Positions 42,382 through 50,877 of a DNA stretch of 64,000 nucleotides are shown here, piece after piece. A program made the translations under genes and the position numbers. The DNA is taken from assembly GCA_035547915.1 (NCBI GenBank), contig DASZTS010000094.1:1-64000 (forward strand), written 5' to 3'. The notes under the pieces were generated by a model, which did not search any database, had not been told where the DNA came from, and saw nothing but the letters and a program-made list of their open reading frames with translations. This DNA comes from DASSFG01 sp035547915. Lineage in GTDB: Bacteria > Planctomycetota > Planctomycetia > Pirellulales > JAICIG01. The first letter of the stretch is position 1. Each line of letters begins with the position of its first letter.

Positions 42382-42888
42382 CTACGCGCTTTCCATTTCT
42401 TCATGCTCGGCCTCGAAGTTGATCTCACCGGCGACTTCGGTCAGCTTCTCGTCGGCCGCCTTTTCCTCGGCCAACGTTTGCTCGAGAAGCTTGGTCGCGC
42501 GGTTGTAACCAAGAATCTTGGACCAGGTCACGAGCGAACCGTAGGCGGCGATCTCGTAATGTTCGACCTTCTGAGCCGCACAGATCAACCCCGCGTCGAG
42601 GACTGCTTCTTCGGCATCCTCCTCCATCAACTCCTTGCCTTCCTCGATCAACCCCTCCATCGCCTCGCACTTCTTGCCGCGCGCCGGCTTTTCGAGCAGC
42701 TCGAAGATCTGCTCGAGACGCTTCACCTGCTGTTCCGTCTCGCGGAGGTGGCTTTGGAATGCCTCGCGAAGGTCATCGCTGGCGGCCGATTTCGCCATCT
42801 TCGGCAGTGCTTTGGTGATCCGCTTTTCGGAATCGTAAATATCCTTCAACTCGTCCAGGAAGAGGTCTTCGAGCGTGCGCATGGCCAT
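42382..42888 (-). CDS. DUF892 (YciE/YciF-like) ferritin-fold protein
   Basis: 168 aa, a four-helix bundle of the ferritin-like superfamily. LEDLFLDELKDIYDSEKRI near the start, the HLRETEQQVKRLEQIF helix and QKVEHYEIAAYGSL supply the Glu/His positions expected for a di-metal site. YciE/YciF-type proteins are linked to osmotic and oxidative stress; their enzymatic role is not settled. GGAG lies 7-8 nt before the ATG at 42888. The gene stands alone between a decayed gene and the Gly-Ser protein. Confidence 0.9.
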   Translation of the reverse strand: MAMRTLEDLFLDELKDIYDSEKRITKALPKMAKSAASDDLREAFQSHLRETEQQVKRLEQIFELLEKPARGKKCEAMEGLIEEGKELMEEDAEEAVLDAGLICAAQKVEHYEIAAYGSLVTWSKILGYNRATKLLEQTLAEEKAADEKLTEVAGEINFEAEHEEMESA

Positions 42889-43057
42889 CGTGGTTCTCCT
42901 TTAGATGATTTTCTTGGGACCGTCTTTCGCCGAACAAGCAACTAGCGCGCCGGTGATCGGCTTTAGCCTGACAAACGGCAGGTACCGGTGTTGGCATAGG
43001 GCTCCGCCCCCTTCACAGAGGACGATGCACTCGCATCGTTGTCCCTGAGGCCACCCA

Positions 43058-43095
43058 TTCGTCCGGACGGCAAATTGGCTTACCGGACGGACGAA
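43058..43095 (-). terminator. Inverted repeat downstream of DUF4214 gene
   Basis: TTCGTCCG (43058-43065) pairs with CGGACGAA (43088-43095), 42 nt after the DUF4214 stop on the minus strand. No T-run follows. Possible terminator only. Confidence 0.3.
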
Positions 43096-43136
43096 GGGCG
43101 ACCTGTGTAGATCACTTCGCCGCTCGCGGCCCGTTT

Positions 43137-45077
43137 TCAGGTGTTATTGAAATACGGGTCGCTGGCGAGCAGAGCGATAATGGCGTCCTCATCGTTCTTC
43201 TGGTTGTGCTCTGCGTCGGCCAGTTGGCTGAGGAAGGTGTTCACCGCGGACTGGCTGTATTGGCCCTGGAAGAACAGGTTTCCGTAGCCATTCCCGGTTA
43301 TCTGCGCCAGGGCATAGGCACCCGGTTGGGACGTACCGGGCGATGCGTTGGGCGTCGTTTGGCCCAACGCCTGGAAATTGGCGTCCACCAGCTTGTTCGA
43401 ACCCTCGGACGACATCAGGAAGTCCATGACGATCTGACCGCGGTCCATGCCTTGGTCGGCCATGCTGATCCAACCGGCGGCGCCCTGTGGATCGGCCGTC
43501 CGTCCGAGTAGATCGCGGTACAAGGCGTCGATGAAGCCCGTACTCGAGCCGCCATTCCGGTCGAAATACTCCTGCGAGCCGGCAATGGCGCTCACGATCT
43601 GTAACTCATCGCGGTTCGCTGTCAGCACACTCGTGAAGAACGCCATACCCGACTCATCCGGCAGGCGGTTCAGGAGATTCGCATACAGCGTCGTTATGAA
43701 GTGCGTTTGGTATTCCGGCGATGACAGGAACGCTCGTGCCACCGCGGCCCGGTCGCCGTTGGTCGAGGTGTAGTTAACCCAGAAGCTATAGCCGCCGGCA
43801 TCGGGCTCGCGCCCCAGGAGTTCGCGGTATAGGTTCAAGACAAACGTCGCGGCCGTGCCATCACCAGGCTGACCGGCAACGGCCCCGCTACCATTGGAAA
43901 CTCCAGAACTGCTGCCGGAACCGGAGCCACTGCCCGACCCGGAACCACTGCTGCTGCCCGATCCCGTACCTGAACCGGAACCACTCCCCGAACCCGTTCC
44001 TGATCCACTGCTGGAGCCGCTGCCCGAACCGGTTCCTGACCCTGAGCCGGACCCGCTACCTGATCCAGATCCTGAGCCGCTCCCGGAACCTGAGCCACTA
44101 CCGGAACCGCTTCCGCTACCGGAGCCACTACCAGACCCCGAGCCACTACCAGACCCCGAGCCACTACCCGAACCCGAGCCACTACCCGAACCTGAACCCG
44201 AGCCGGATCCCGAACCTGAACCCGAGCCGGACCCGCTGCCAGAACCCGAGCCTGAACCGCTTCCCGAGCCTGATCCTGAACCCGAGCCACTCCCACTACC
44301 GGATCCACTGCCCGAACCTGAACCAGAACCCGAGCCACTTCCGCTACCAGAGCCGGAACCACTGCCACTACCTGAACCGGAACCACTGCCACTACCTGAA
44401 CCGGACCCACTGCCGGATCCGGAACCGCTACCACTTCCGCTTCCCGAGCCAGATCCGCTACCGCTGCCAGACCCCGTTCCGGACCCGCTGCCCGAACCGG
44501 AGCCACTCCCACTACCAGTTCCCGATCCAGAGCCAGAGCCGCTGCCCGAACCGGAGCCAGTGCCTGACCCCGATCCACTACCACTTCCTGACCCCGAACC
44601 GCTACCCGTTGCACTACCCGAACCCGAACCGCTACCCGATCCCGTGCTAGAACCGCTTCCCGAACCCGTTCCGGTGCCGCCACCACTTCCCGAGCCGGTT
44701 GCCGCGGCAAGTCCGACGTTGCTGCCAGAGCCCGACTTCGAAGGTGTCGACACGTTGTCGCTCAGGTGCAGCGCATCCTCGCTGACCGGATCGGTCCGCA
44801 CATCGTCACCCGGCAACAGGCCCGCCACCTGCCCATAGGTTGCCGGGTCCGTCGCCTGCGAAATCGGATCGGCGCTCAAGAGCGAGCGCCCCTCGAGACT
44901 CTGATACCTCACGCCGTGGTACGGCAGCCACGGAAAGCGGCGCGGGCGTGTCGGCAAATCCTGCCGGTCACTCTTGGACTTCGGCACGTAGAAGCGGGTG
45001 ACCGCCTGCCAATAGCGATTCTTGATACCTTGGAACCAATTCTGGATTTGCGACCAATGCTTGAAGCGAAGTTGCAT
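43137..45077 (-). CDS. LEPR-XLL-type surface protein with Gly-Ser tract and DUF4214 repeats
   Basis: 646 aa. The basic N-terminus runs to YQSLEGRSLLSADP (about 59-71), a variant of the LEPR-XLL motif that marks large exported planctomycete proteins. A short spacer is followed by about 265 residues (127-391) of almost pure Gly-Ser with occasional Thr, a flexible linker. Two DUF4214 units fill the C-terminus: FVLNLYRELLGREPD near 412 and FIDALYRDLLGRTADP near 515, with SSPEYQ and QEYF turns. DUF4214 occurs in S-layer and allergen-like surface proteins. No classical signal peptide is seen. The antisense strand of the tract is also open, an artefact of the repeat. Confidence 0.9.
   Translation of the reverse strand: MQLRFKHWSQIQNWFQGIKNRYWQAVTRFYVPKSKSDRQDLPTRPRRFPWLPYHGVRYQSLEGRSLLSADPISQATDPATYGQVAGLLPGDDVRTDPVSEDALHLSDNVSTPSKSGSGSNVGLAAATGSGSGGGTGTGSGSGSSTGSGSGSGSGSATGSGSGSGSGSGSGSGTGSGSGSGSGSGSGTGSGSGSGSGSGSGTGSGSGSGSGSGSGSGSGSGSGSGSGSGSGSGSGSGSGSGSGSGSGSGSGSGSGSGSGSGSGSGSGSGSGSGSGSGSGSGSGSGSGSGSGSGSGSGSGSGSGSGSGSGSGSGSGSGSGSGSGSGSGSGSGSGSGSGSGSGSGSGSGSGTGSGSGSSSGSGTGSGSGSGSGTGSGSSSGSGSGSGSGSGSSSGVSNGSGAVAGQPGDGTAATFVLNLYRELLGREPDAGGYSFWVNYTSTNGDRAAVARAFLSSPEYQTHFITTLYANLLNRLPDESGMAFFTSVLTANRDELQIVSAIAGSQEYFDRNGGSSTGFIDALYRDLLGRTADPQGAAGWISMADQGMDRGQIVMDFLMSSEGSNKLVDANFQALGQTTPNASPGTSQPGAYALAQITGNGYGNLFFQGQYSQSAVNTFLSQLADAEHNQKNDEDAIIALLASDPYFNNT
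43905..44699 (-). repeat. Gly-Ser codon tandem tract
   Basis: About 795 bp of degenerate hexanucleotide repeat encoding alternating Gly and Ser. Codon third positions vary freely (GGA, GGG, GGC, GGT, TCC, TCA, AGT, AGC), so the protein repeat is kept while the DNA repeat is eroded. Confidence 0.9.
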
Positions 45078-45703
45078 AGTGGGGCCGTATTGCTAACTGT
45101 GGACTGGGATGGTTCGCGCGCGAAATCGCGGCACAGCATTCTGAGAATCACATCGGAGGCGGCGGAGGAACGACGCCCACAACGCCTGAGTGATGGCCAC
45201 GTGGCCGCCGCGAGCCAAAGCCGAGGCTCGCCGAAAGAGAACGTCACTCCCTACCTGGAACCCGCTGATCGTGTCAGTGGCCGTGACGTCGGATGCATGC
45301 TATCGATATGGATATTTTTGACAAGAGTTCGTATCGATAATCGAACGATCTTGAGGCGTTTTGCACGGTTGGGCACCCCAACCTGCTCATCCAACAGATT
45401 GAGCCACCCAAATCGCGGTGGTGAACGATGAGGCGGGCCTCGAGCGCAGCCCTTTCGTGGAGTGCGCCGGCTGCCTGTGATGTGAGCTTACCTCTCTCGA
45501 AAAATCGTCGCGCTTGATTGCCTCCGCGGCACCGCTGGGCGACCATAAAACGTGCTCAACTGCCTCGCGTCTGGCCCTTTGCACGTCGATGGTCATGTGC
45601 TCGCGCACCATCTGTCTCTTCGTCGCTTTGTGCCAAATCGGTCAGTGGCGTTAAAATCAACATGGTCTCCTCGCGACGCGGCGAGGCAGAAAACCCGCTG
45701 AAA
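45078..45703. other. Intergenic region, no gene seen
   Basis: This 626-bp gap separates two divergent genes and should hold both promoters. Open frames here are short, overlap on both strands and show no family pattern. Base composition is lower in GC than the flanks in places (for example 45298-45360). I could not place a promoter with confidence. Confidence 0.5.
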
Positions 45704-45771
45704 GCCGATCCGAAAGTTTGGCGGGCAACCGAGATGCGTACACGACGGTTTTGGTTCTCGGATAGACTCTT
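45704..45771. repeat. 68-bp inverted-end element, copy A
   Basis: It starts GCCGATCCGAAA and ends GGTTCTCGGATAGACTCTT; the ends are imperfect inverted repeats. Copy B at 57213-57280 has exactly the same length, identical first 12 bp, 17 of 18 identical bases at the right end and an unrelated middle. It lies 29 nt before the GTG start of the J-like/NPCBM gene. Confidence 0.7.
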
Positions 45772-45800
45772 CGAGAGCAGCCGATAGAAACAGGACAAAA

Positions 45801-48176
45801 GTGGAAATCGCAGAGGGGTTCGACCCGTACCGACGTTGGTTGGGCATTCCGGTTGGAGAGCGGCCACCGAATCATTATTCGCTGTTGGGTTTGAATGTAT
45901 TCGAGGACGACGCGGATGCCATCGCCAACGCCGCCGATCGACAGATGGCCTATGTGCGGACGCACCAGAATGGGCCCTATGTCGCCGCCACGCAGAAAGT
46001 TCTGAACGAACTTGCCGCCGCGCGACTCTGCTTGCTCAACCCGACGCAGAAAGCCCGCTATGACGCGGATTTGAAGGCGAAACACGCCCCTGCGCCGCGA
46101 GCTCCGATTCCGGTGCCTGTGTCGTCACCCGCGCCGCAGAACGAACAGATCGCCACGGCGAACGTGTTCGGCGCCGCAACGCCCATAGCCATTTCGGCGC
46201 CGACGCTGCGAAGCGCCGCCCGGCATCGCTCGAAGGATAAGCTGCCTGATTGGCTCTTGCCGGCCGCTGGTGGGCTTGTCGTGGGCGCCTTATTGACCTG
46301 GCTGATGACGTTGGTTGTCGGCAACGAAGGATCGCAGAGAACGGAAGCTGACACAGCCTCCGTCTCTGTTGCGAGTCCTCGGCCGACGCGAGAAAAAGCC
46401 GTAGAGGATCTGACGACCAGACGGACAGCGGAGAACCCCACGAACAAAGCCGCGGACGGTGGGGAAAAAGTTGGGACGACTGAGGCATCGATACCCGCGG
46501 GCGCGGCACCCATCTTCGAGTCGATCGAACCGCCAAGTCAGTTGGGGGTCGAGGCGGAAAAGTTGGTGCTGTGGAACACCCATAGCGGCACCTTTAACGA
46601 CCGAGGCGTGCTGGAGTGCAACGTGCGGCTGATGTCCGACGGGCGCGAAGTGTGGAATCAGATGGGCATCCCGGTTCCCTGGATTGCCGACGGAGACCGA
46701 AATATCGCCATTGCGTTGCCCGCCGTGCGATTCGACGCGGTGCGAGTAGAAATCACGAAATGGGAGAATCTCGGCGGTGGGTTGACAGAAGTGGAAGTGT
46801 TGTCGGCAGACGGTCGTAACCTGGCGCGTGGTTGTCCGGCCTCAGCGAGCGGACTCCACAGTCGTCGCTTCGACGCCGAGCACGTCGTCGACGGTATTAC
46901 GACGTCGGCGGAGGTGTTTTCCGGTTATTGGCTGCTACCCGACAAAACCGCCGGTTGGGTCGAAATCGATCTGTCGTTGCCTCGTCCCATGAATCTGGCA
47001 GGCGTTAAAGCAGACAAACTGGTCGTTTGGAATCAGCACAACGGCCCTCACAATAACTCGGCCACGCAACGGTTCGACGTGACTCTCTACGCCGGCCCGC
47101 GAGCCACATGGCATAAAGAACAGATCGAGCTGTCCTGGGCGCCGGGCGACGACACGTCCGCCGCGGTGGAATTGCCGACGGCGCCGTTCGATCGGGTACG
47201 AATCGACGTCACCCCACCAGCAGAAAAATGGGGCGGACTGGCTGAGGTGCAGTTATTCCACGGCGGTGAAAACCTGGCCCTCGATTGCCCGGCTGTCGCC
47301 AACGGCATCTTCGACGAACGTCGTCGTGCAGGACGCGTTACCGATGGGATCGTTCGTTCTGATGTCGAAAACGTTGGATATTGGCTGCTTCCAGAACAGT
47401 TCCCGGGTTGGGTGGAAATCGACCTGGCGTGCCTCGACGCGCACTACGGCGCTGCCTGCCGTCAACTGGGCCTGACGCGCCTTCTCGATGGCGATTGGCG
47501 GCGGGGTCTGCCCTGGCTCGCACGCGGTGATCACGCAGCGCTGCGGCGACTGGCGCAAGCCGACCAACAAGACTGGTACGACACCTCGGAGCAGGTCGCC
47601 TTGGGCGATGCTTGGTGGGAGTGGGCGCAGCGCTCCGCTGGCGAGATCCGCAAGCATCTGCTGGCTCGCTCATTGTGGCGATACCGGAAAGCTCTCTCGA
47701 AGCTGCAAGAATTGGCTAAGACGGAGATTCAAGCGAGATTCGATGCAGCGTTGCCGGAACTGCCCGAAAGGCACGCGCTGTTCTTCATGTCCGAATCGGA
47801 ACTCCAGGCAGGCGATGCGTTTTTCCGTGAAATGCCGGTTGTGGTTCGGGGTGAACCTTCTCCATACGGACTGTTCCTGCACGCCATCTCGAACGGCTCT
47901 TCGCATGTCGCCTTTCACCTGGGCAAACGTTATCGCCGTTTTCGCGGCGCGGCGGCGATCAACGACACGGCTTGGAACCGTACTGTCACTCCGCTGACCT
48001 TTCGGATCGTGGGCAACGGACGCGAATTGTGGAAATCGTCGCCCATGCAAGAAACCGGTTCATCGGAACCGTTCGAGCTCGAAGTGGCGGGCATCGAGAA
48101 ACTCGAATTGTATGTCGACTGTCCCGGTGACCACGGCTGGGGGCACGCCGCATGGGTCGAACCATGGGTCGAGTGA
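45801..48176 (+). CDS. J-domain-like, single-helix, carbohydrate-binding (NPCBM) protein
   Basis: 791 aa from a GTG with AGGA six nt upstream. Residues 1-95 form a J-domain-like cap (DPYRRWLGIP, NHYSLLGLNVFEDD, KVLNELAAARLCLLNPTQKARYD) without the HPD motif. A membrane helix lies at 152-173. The exported part has two galactose-binding-like beta domains (about 250-400 and 400-535), each with a VVDGI/VTDGI and GYWLLP...GWVEIDL pattern, then a helical segment with GDWRRGLPWLARG and LGDAWWEWA seen in many planctomycete proteins, and a C-terminal NPCBM module ending in WGHAAWVEPWVE. It probably binds glycans outside while the J-like part faces the cytosol. Confidence 0.85.
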   Translation: MEIAEGFDPYRRWLGIPVGERPPNHYSLLGLNVFEDDADAIANAADRQMAYVRTHQNGPYVAATQKVLNELAAARLCLLNPTQKARYDADLKAKHAPAPRAPIPVPVSSPAPQNEQIATANVFGAATPIAISAPTLRSAARHRSKDKLPDWLLPAAGGLVVGALLTWLMTLVVGNEGSQRTEADTASVSVASPRPTREKAVEDLTTRRTAENPTNKAADGGEKVGTTEASIPAGAAPIFESIEPPSQLGVEAEKLVLWNTHSGTFNDRGVLECNVRLMSDGREVWNQMGIPVPWIADGDRNIAIALPAVRFDAVRVEITKWENLGGGLTEVEVLSADGRNLARGCPASASGLHSRRFDAEHVVDGITTSAEVFSGYWLLPDKTAGWVEIDLSLPRPMNLAGVKADKLVVWNQHNGPHNNSATQRFDVTLYAGPRATWHKEQIELSWAPGDDTSAAVELPTAPFDRVRIDVTPPAEKWGGLAEVQLFHGGENLALDCPAVANGIFDERRRAGRVTDGIVRSDVENVGYWLLPEQFPGWVEIDLACLDAHYGAACRQLGLTRLLDGDWRRGLPWLARGDHAALRRLAQADQQDWYDTSEQVALGDAWWEWAQRSAGEIRKHLLARSLWRYRKALSKLQELAKTEIQARFDAALPELPERHALFFMSESELQAGDAFFREMPVVVRGEPSPYGLFLHAISNGSSHVAFHLGKRYRRFRGAAAINDTAWNRTVTPLTFRIVGNGRELWKSSPMQETGSSEPFELEVAGIEKLELYVDCPGDHGWGHAAWVEPWVE

Positions 48177-48249
48177 CACCGGCATTCGAATCATCGATGA
48201 CAAACACGAAGTTTTCGTCTATTCCTTTCGCATAGAAAAAGATCACACC

Positions 48250-48963
48250 ATGATCGACTCCGCTGGTCCGCCGTTGCCTTCTGCGTCGACGCTGGCGGTC
48301 TGCACCGCCAATCTGAGCAGGCGCTACAGCGAAGGTGGGGCTGCGGTCGACGCGCTGCGCAACGTGTCCCTCTCGGTTGTCGCGGGCGAACGGGTGGCGT
48401 TGTTGGGAAAGTCCGGGTCGGGCAAGTCGACGCTCTTGAACCTACTCGGAGGGCTCGACCGGCCGACCTCGGGAGAAATCGCCGTTGCCGGGAGAGATCT
48501 CCGGCGATTATCGGCTCGCGATTTGGCCCGCTTCCGCTCGGCCTCGGTCGGCATGATCTTCCAGGCCTTCAATCTGATCCCCTCGCGTACGGCGCTGGAG
48601 AACGTCGAACTGCCGATGGTCTTCGCCGGGACACCTTCGGCCCAACGGCGCGAGCAGGCCGGCCGGGCGCTGGAGGCGGTGGGACTGGGCGCGCGGCTCG
48701 ATCACAGGCCGGCGCAGTTGAGCGGCGGTGAGAACCAGCGTGTGGCCGTGGCGCGTGCGCTTGTCAATCGGCCACAGGTGGTGCTCGCCGACGAACCCAC
48801 AGGCAACCTCGACAGCACGACCGCTCGCGATATCATCGCCCTGTTGCTGCGTTACGTGGGCGAGTTTGGCGCGACGCTGATCCTGGTGACACACGACGCG
48901 GAATTGGCCAAGGAGAGCACCGATCGCGTGGTGTGTCTCAAGGACGGTGCGTTACTCCTGTGA
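48250..48963 (+). CDS. MacB/LolD-type ABC transporter ATPase
   Basis: 237 aa from the ATG at 48250. Walker A GKSGSGKST lies at residues 53-61, signature LSGGENQRVAVARAL and Walker B VVLADEPTGNLD follow, with the Q-loop FQAFNLIPSRTALENV typical of the LolCDE/MacAB subgroup. It pairs with the FtsX-fold permease that follows 30 bp later. Such systems move lipoproteins, peptides or act as mechanotransmission devices rather than bulk transporters. The adaptor protein (MacA-like) is not seen. Confidence 0.94.
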   Translation: MIDSAGPPLPSASTLAVCTANLSRRYSEGGAAVDALRNVSLSVVAGERVALLGKSGSGKSTLLNLLGGLDRPTSGEIAVAGRDLRRLSARDLARFRSASVGMIFQAFNLIPSRTALENVELPMVFAGTPSAQRREQAGRALEAVGLGARLDHRPAQLSGGENQRVAVARALVNRPQVVLADEPTGNLDSTTARDIIALLLRYVGEFGATLILVTHDAELAKESTDRVVCLKDGALLL

Positions 48964-48993
48964 GTGAGGGATGGGAGATGGGAACATGACATC

Positions 48994-50544
48994 ATGCGAG
49001 TGACCGACCTGCTCGCACTGCCTCTCGTGGCGCTGTGGCAGCAGAAGTCACGGACGGTGCTGACGACGTTGGGGGTGGTCTTCGGAGCGTTTGTGCTGGC
49101 CACCAGCCTGTCGGTACATGACGGTGTGCAACAGACGATTGTGCGCGAATCGAATCGCGGCGATGTCCTGCGGCGCATCGACGTCCACCGTGCTTGGAAT
49201 CGTTCCCCATCGGCCTCGGCGGCGAAGGACATCGAAGTCAAAGGCGATATGTCCGAGAGCCGGCGCGAGCGGATCCGCCTGGCGATCGCGGCTCGCGAAG
49301 CGAGGTTCGCGGAGCCCGATCCCTCGGCCCTGCTCACGCGCGAAACGCTCGATAAGCTAGCCGCCTTGGAGCATGTCGAGACGGTCGAGCCGGACGCATC
49401 GCAGAGTGGCTTCGCCGTTCTCGGCGAGAAGTCCGAACAGACCCAAATCGACTCAGCGTTCCCGCAGCATCCGGCTCACGTCAAGCGCCTCGTCGCCGGC
49501 CGATTCTTCGACGAGCCCGCCGAGCGGTCGGCCGTGATCAGCGAATTTCTGCTGTATCGGTTCGGCGTGGTCGACGAAGCCGACGTCGAGCAGACACTCG
49601 GCAGGACGATCCGCATCGAAATCCGGTCCTACCAGCAGGGCCCTGGTCTGGCCTTGTACCTGATCAAGCCGAACTATGCGGAAAACAGCCGCGCGGAGAG
49701 GACTGCGGTCGACAAGATCATGAAGTCGCTGCCCGCCGTGTTGGACAAGCTTGACCTGACACCGCAAGAGCTCGAACTCTTGCGGCAATCGCTTCCCGGC
49801 GAGCCACAGCCTTTCCCGGAACCGTGCGTCGGCGAATATACGATCGTCGGCGTGACCCGGGAGCCGAGCGAAGCGGAAGAGAAGGAGCGGCGGTGGTGGG
49901 AATCGCTGGGCGGTTCGGCCGATGTCGTGCTGCCGTATCAGACGGCCGCCGAATTATATTTCCGCGTGCCGGCGCAACGCGACGCCGGAGTACAACGCGC
50001 GACGATCTTCGTGGACCGCGTGGAGAACGTCAAAGGTGTGTTCAAGAACGTCGGCGAGTTGGGCCTGCAAGCCAACGCCGCCATCGAAGTCATCGAACGC
50101 GAGCGGATGATCTGGTTGCTGGTCTTCGGCGGCATGACGTGCATCGCCGCTGTGGCCATGGCGGTCGCCGCGCTGGGTATCGCCAACACGATGCAAATGA
50201 GCGTGCTGGAGCGCACTCGCGAGATCGGCGTCATGAAAGCCGTCGGCGCTGCGGAGTCGCAGATCCAATTCATGTTTCTAATCGAAGGCGCGTTGATCGG
50301 GCTGAGCGGAGGGGTGCTGGGACTGCTGATGGCCTGGGGCGCTTCCTTTCCCGGCGACGCTTGGGTGAGGTCAACCGTCGAGCGCAATATGAACGTCAAA
50401 CTGAGTGAGTCGATCTTCGTCTTTCCGGCCTGGCTGAACCTGAGTGTGGTGCTCTTTGCCGTCCTCGTCACGACACTCGCCGCCGTCTATCCCGCTTGGA
50501 GGGCCGCCCGCATCGACCCCGTCGCGGCCCTACGTCACGAGTGA
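48994..50544 (+). CDS. FtsX/MacB-fold ABC permease
   Basis: 516 aa from the ATG at 48994; an in-frame GTG at 48964 abuts the ATPase stop. One helix at about 20-40, a large extracytoplasmic domain (about 45-375) and three helices near the C-terminus, the first with ERTREIGVMKAVGAAESQIQ just after it, are the FtsX-domain hallmarks. The periplasmic domain has an insert of about 70 residues around 210-290 that I do not recognise. Likely one exporter with the preceding ATPase. Confidence 0.92.
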   Translation: MRVTDLLALPLVALWQQKSRTVLTTLGVVFGAFVLATSLSVHDGVQQTIVRESNRGDVLRRIDVHRAWNRSPSASAAKDIEVKGDMSESRRERIRLAIAAREARFAEPDPSALLTRETLDKLAALEHVETVEPDASQSGFAVLGEKSEQTQIDSAFPQHPAHVKRLVAGRFFDEPAERSAVISEFLLYRFGVVDEADVEQTLGRTIRIEIRSYQQGPGLALYLIKPNYAENSRAERTAVDKIMKSLPAVLDKLDLTPQELELLRQSLPGEPQPFPEPCVGEYTIVGVTREPSEAEEKERRWWESLGGSADVVLPYQTAAELYFRVPAQRDAGVQRATIFVDRVENVKGVFKNVGELGLQANAAIEVIERERMIWLLVFGGMTCIAAVAMAVAALGIANTMQMSVLERTREIGVMKAVGAAESQIQFMFLIEGALIGLSGGVLGLLMAWGASFPGDAWVRSTVERNMNVKLSESIFVFPAWLNLSVVLFAVLVTTLAAVYPAWRAARIDPVAALRHE

Positions 50545-50687
50545 AGTGAACGACTCCAAGAGTAAAACAGCGGTTCGGAAATCGCCTCGCGCCGACATGA
50601 CTCCCGCACCGATAGACGGCTGCGGCGCCATTCCACCAGGCGTGCCGGCTGCAACCGAGCCAGAGTAACCCATCTTGCCAGGGTATT

Positions 50688-50877
50688 ATGGGGGGATGAT
50701 CGACAACCGGAAGAAACGTGGCGGCGCCTGGGTCGGGCCATCCTATTGGCGATGCTGCTCGTGGCTTATCCTCTCAGCATCGGTCCCGCCTTCGTGGTAT
50801 TGGCGCAAACCGCGGCAACGGGAGCAAGGTCACAACGGCTCAGGCAGATGCTTTGTGTACTCTCTGAGGCCAGATCG
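50688..50877 (+). pseudogene. Possible frameshifted small membrane protein at a G6 run
   Basis: ATG at 50688 runs into six G residues (50690-50695) and stops at once in its own frame. In the +1 frame the sequence reads DDRQPEETWRRLGRAILLAM then LLVAYPLSIGPAFVVLAQTA, a clear membrane helix, and stays open into the next gene. With five G residues the ATG would open this frame. It may be a decayed short gene, a slippage site or an alternative longer N-terminus for the next protein. Confidence 0.3.

Noticed and set aside
43905..44699. Repeat region considered as a CRISPR array
   Set aside because: No constant repeat with unique spacers; the unit is a 6-bp Gly-Ser codon repeat inside a coding region.
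43894..44838. Plus-strand frame encoding a Pro-Glu-Pro-Leu-Pro-Asp repeat
   Set aside because: It is the reverse complement of the Gly-Ser tract. The repeat keeps all frames open, and the upstream and downstream parts are not protein-like.
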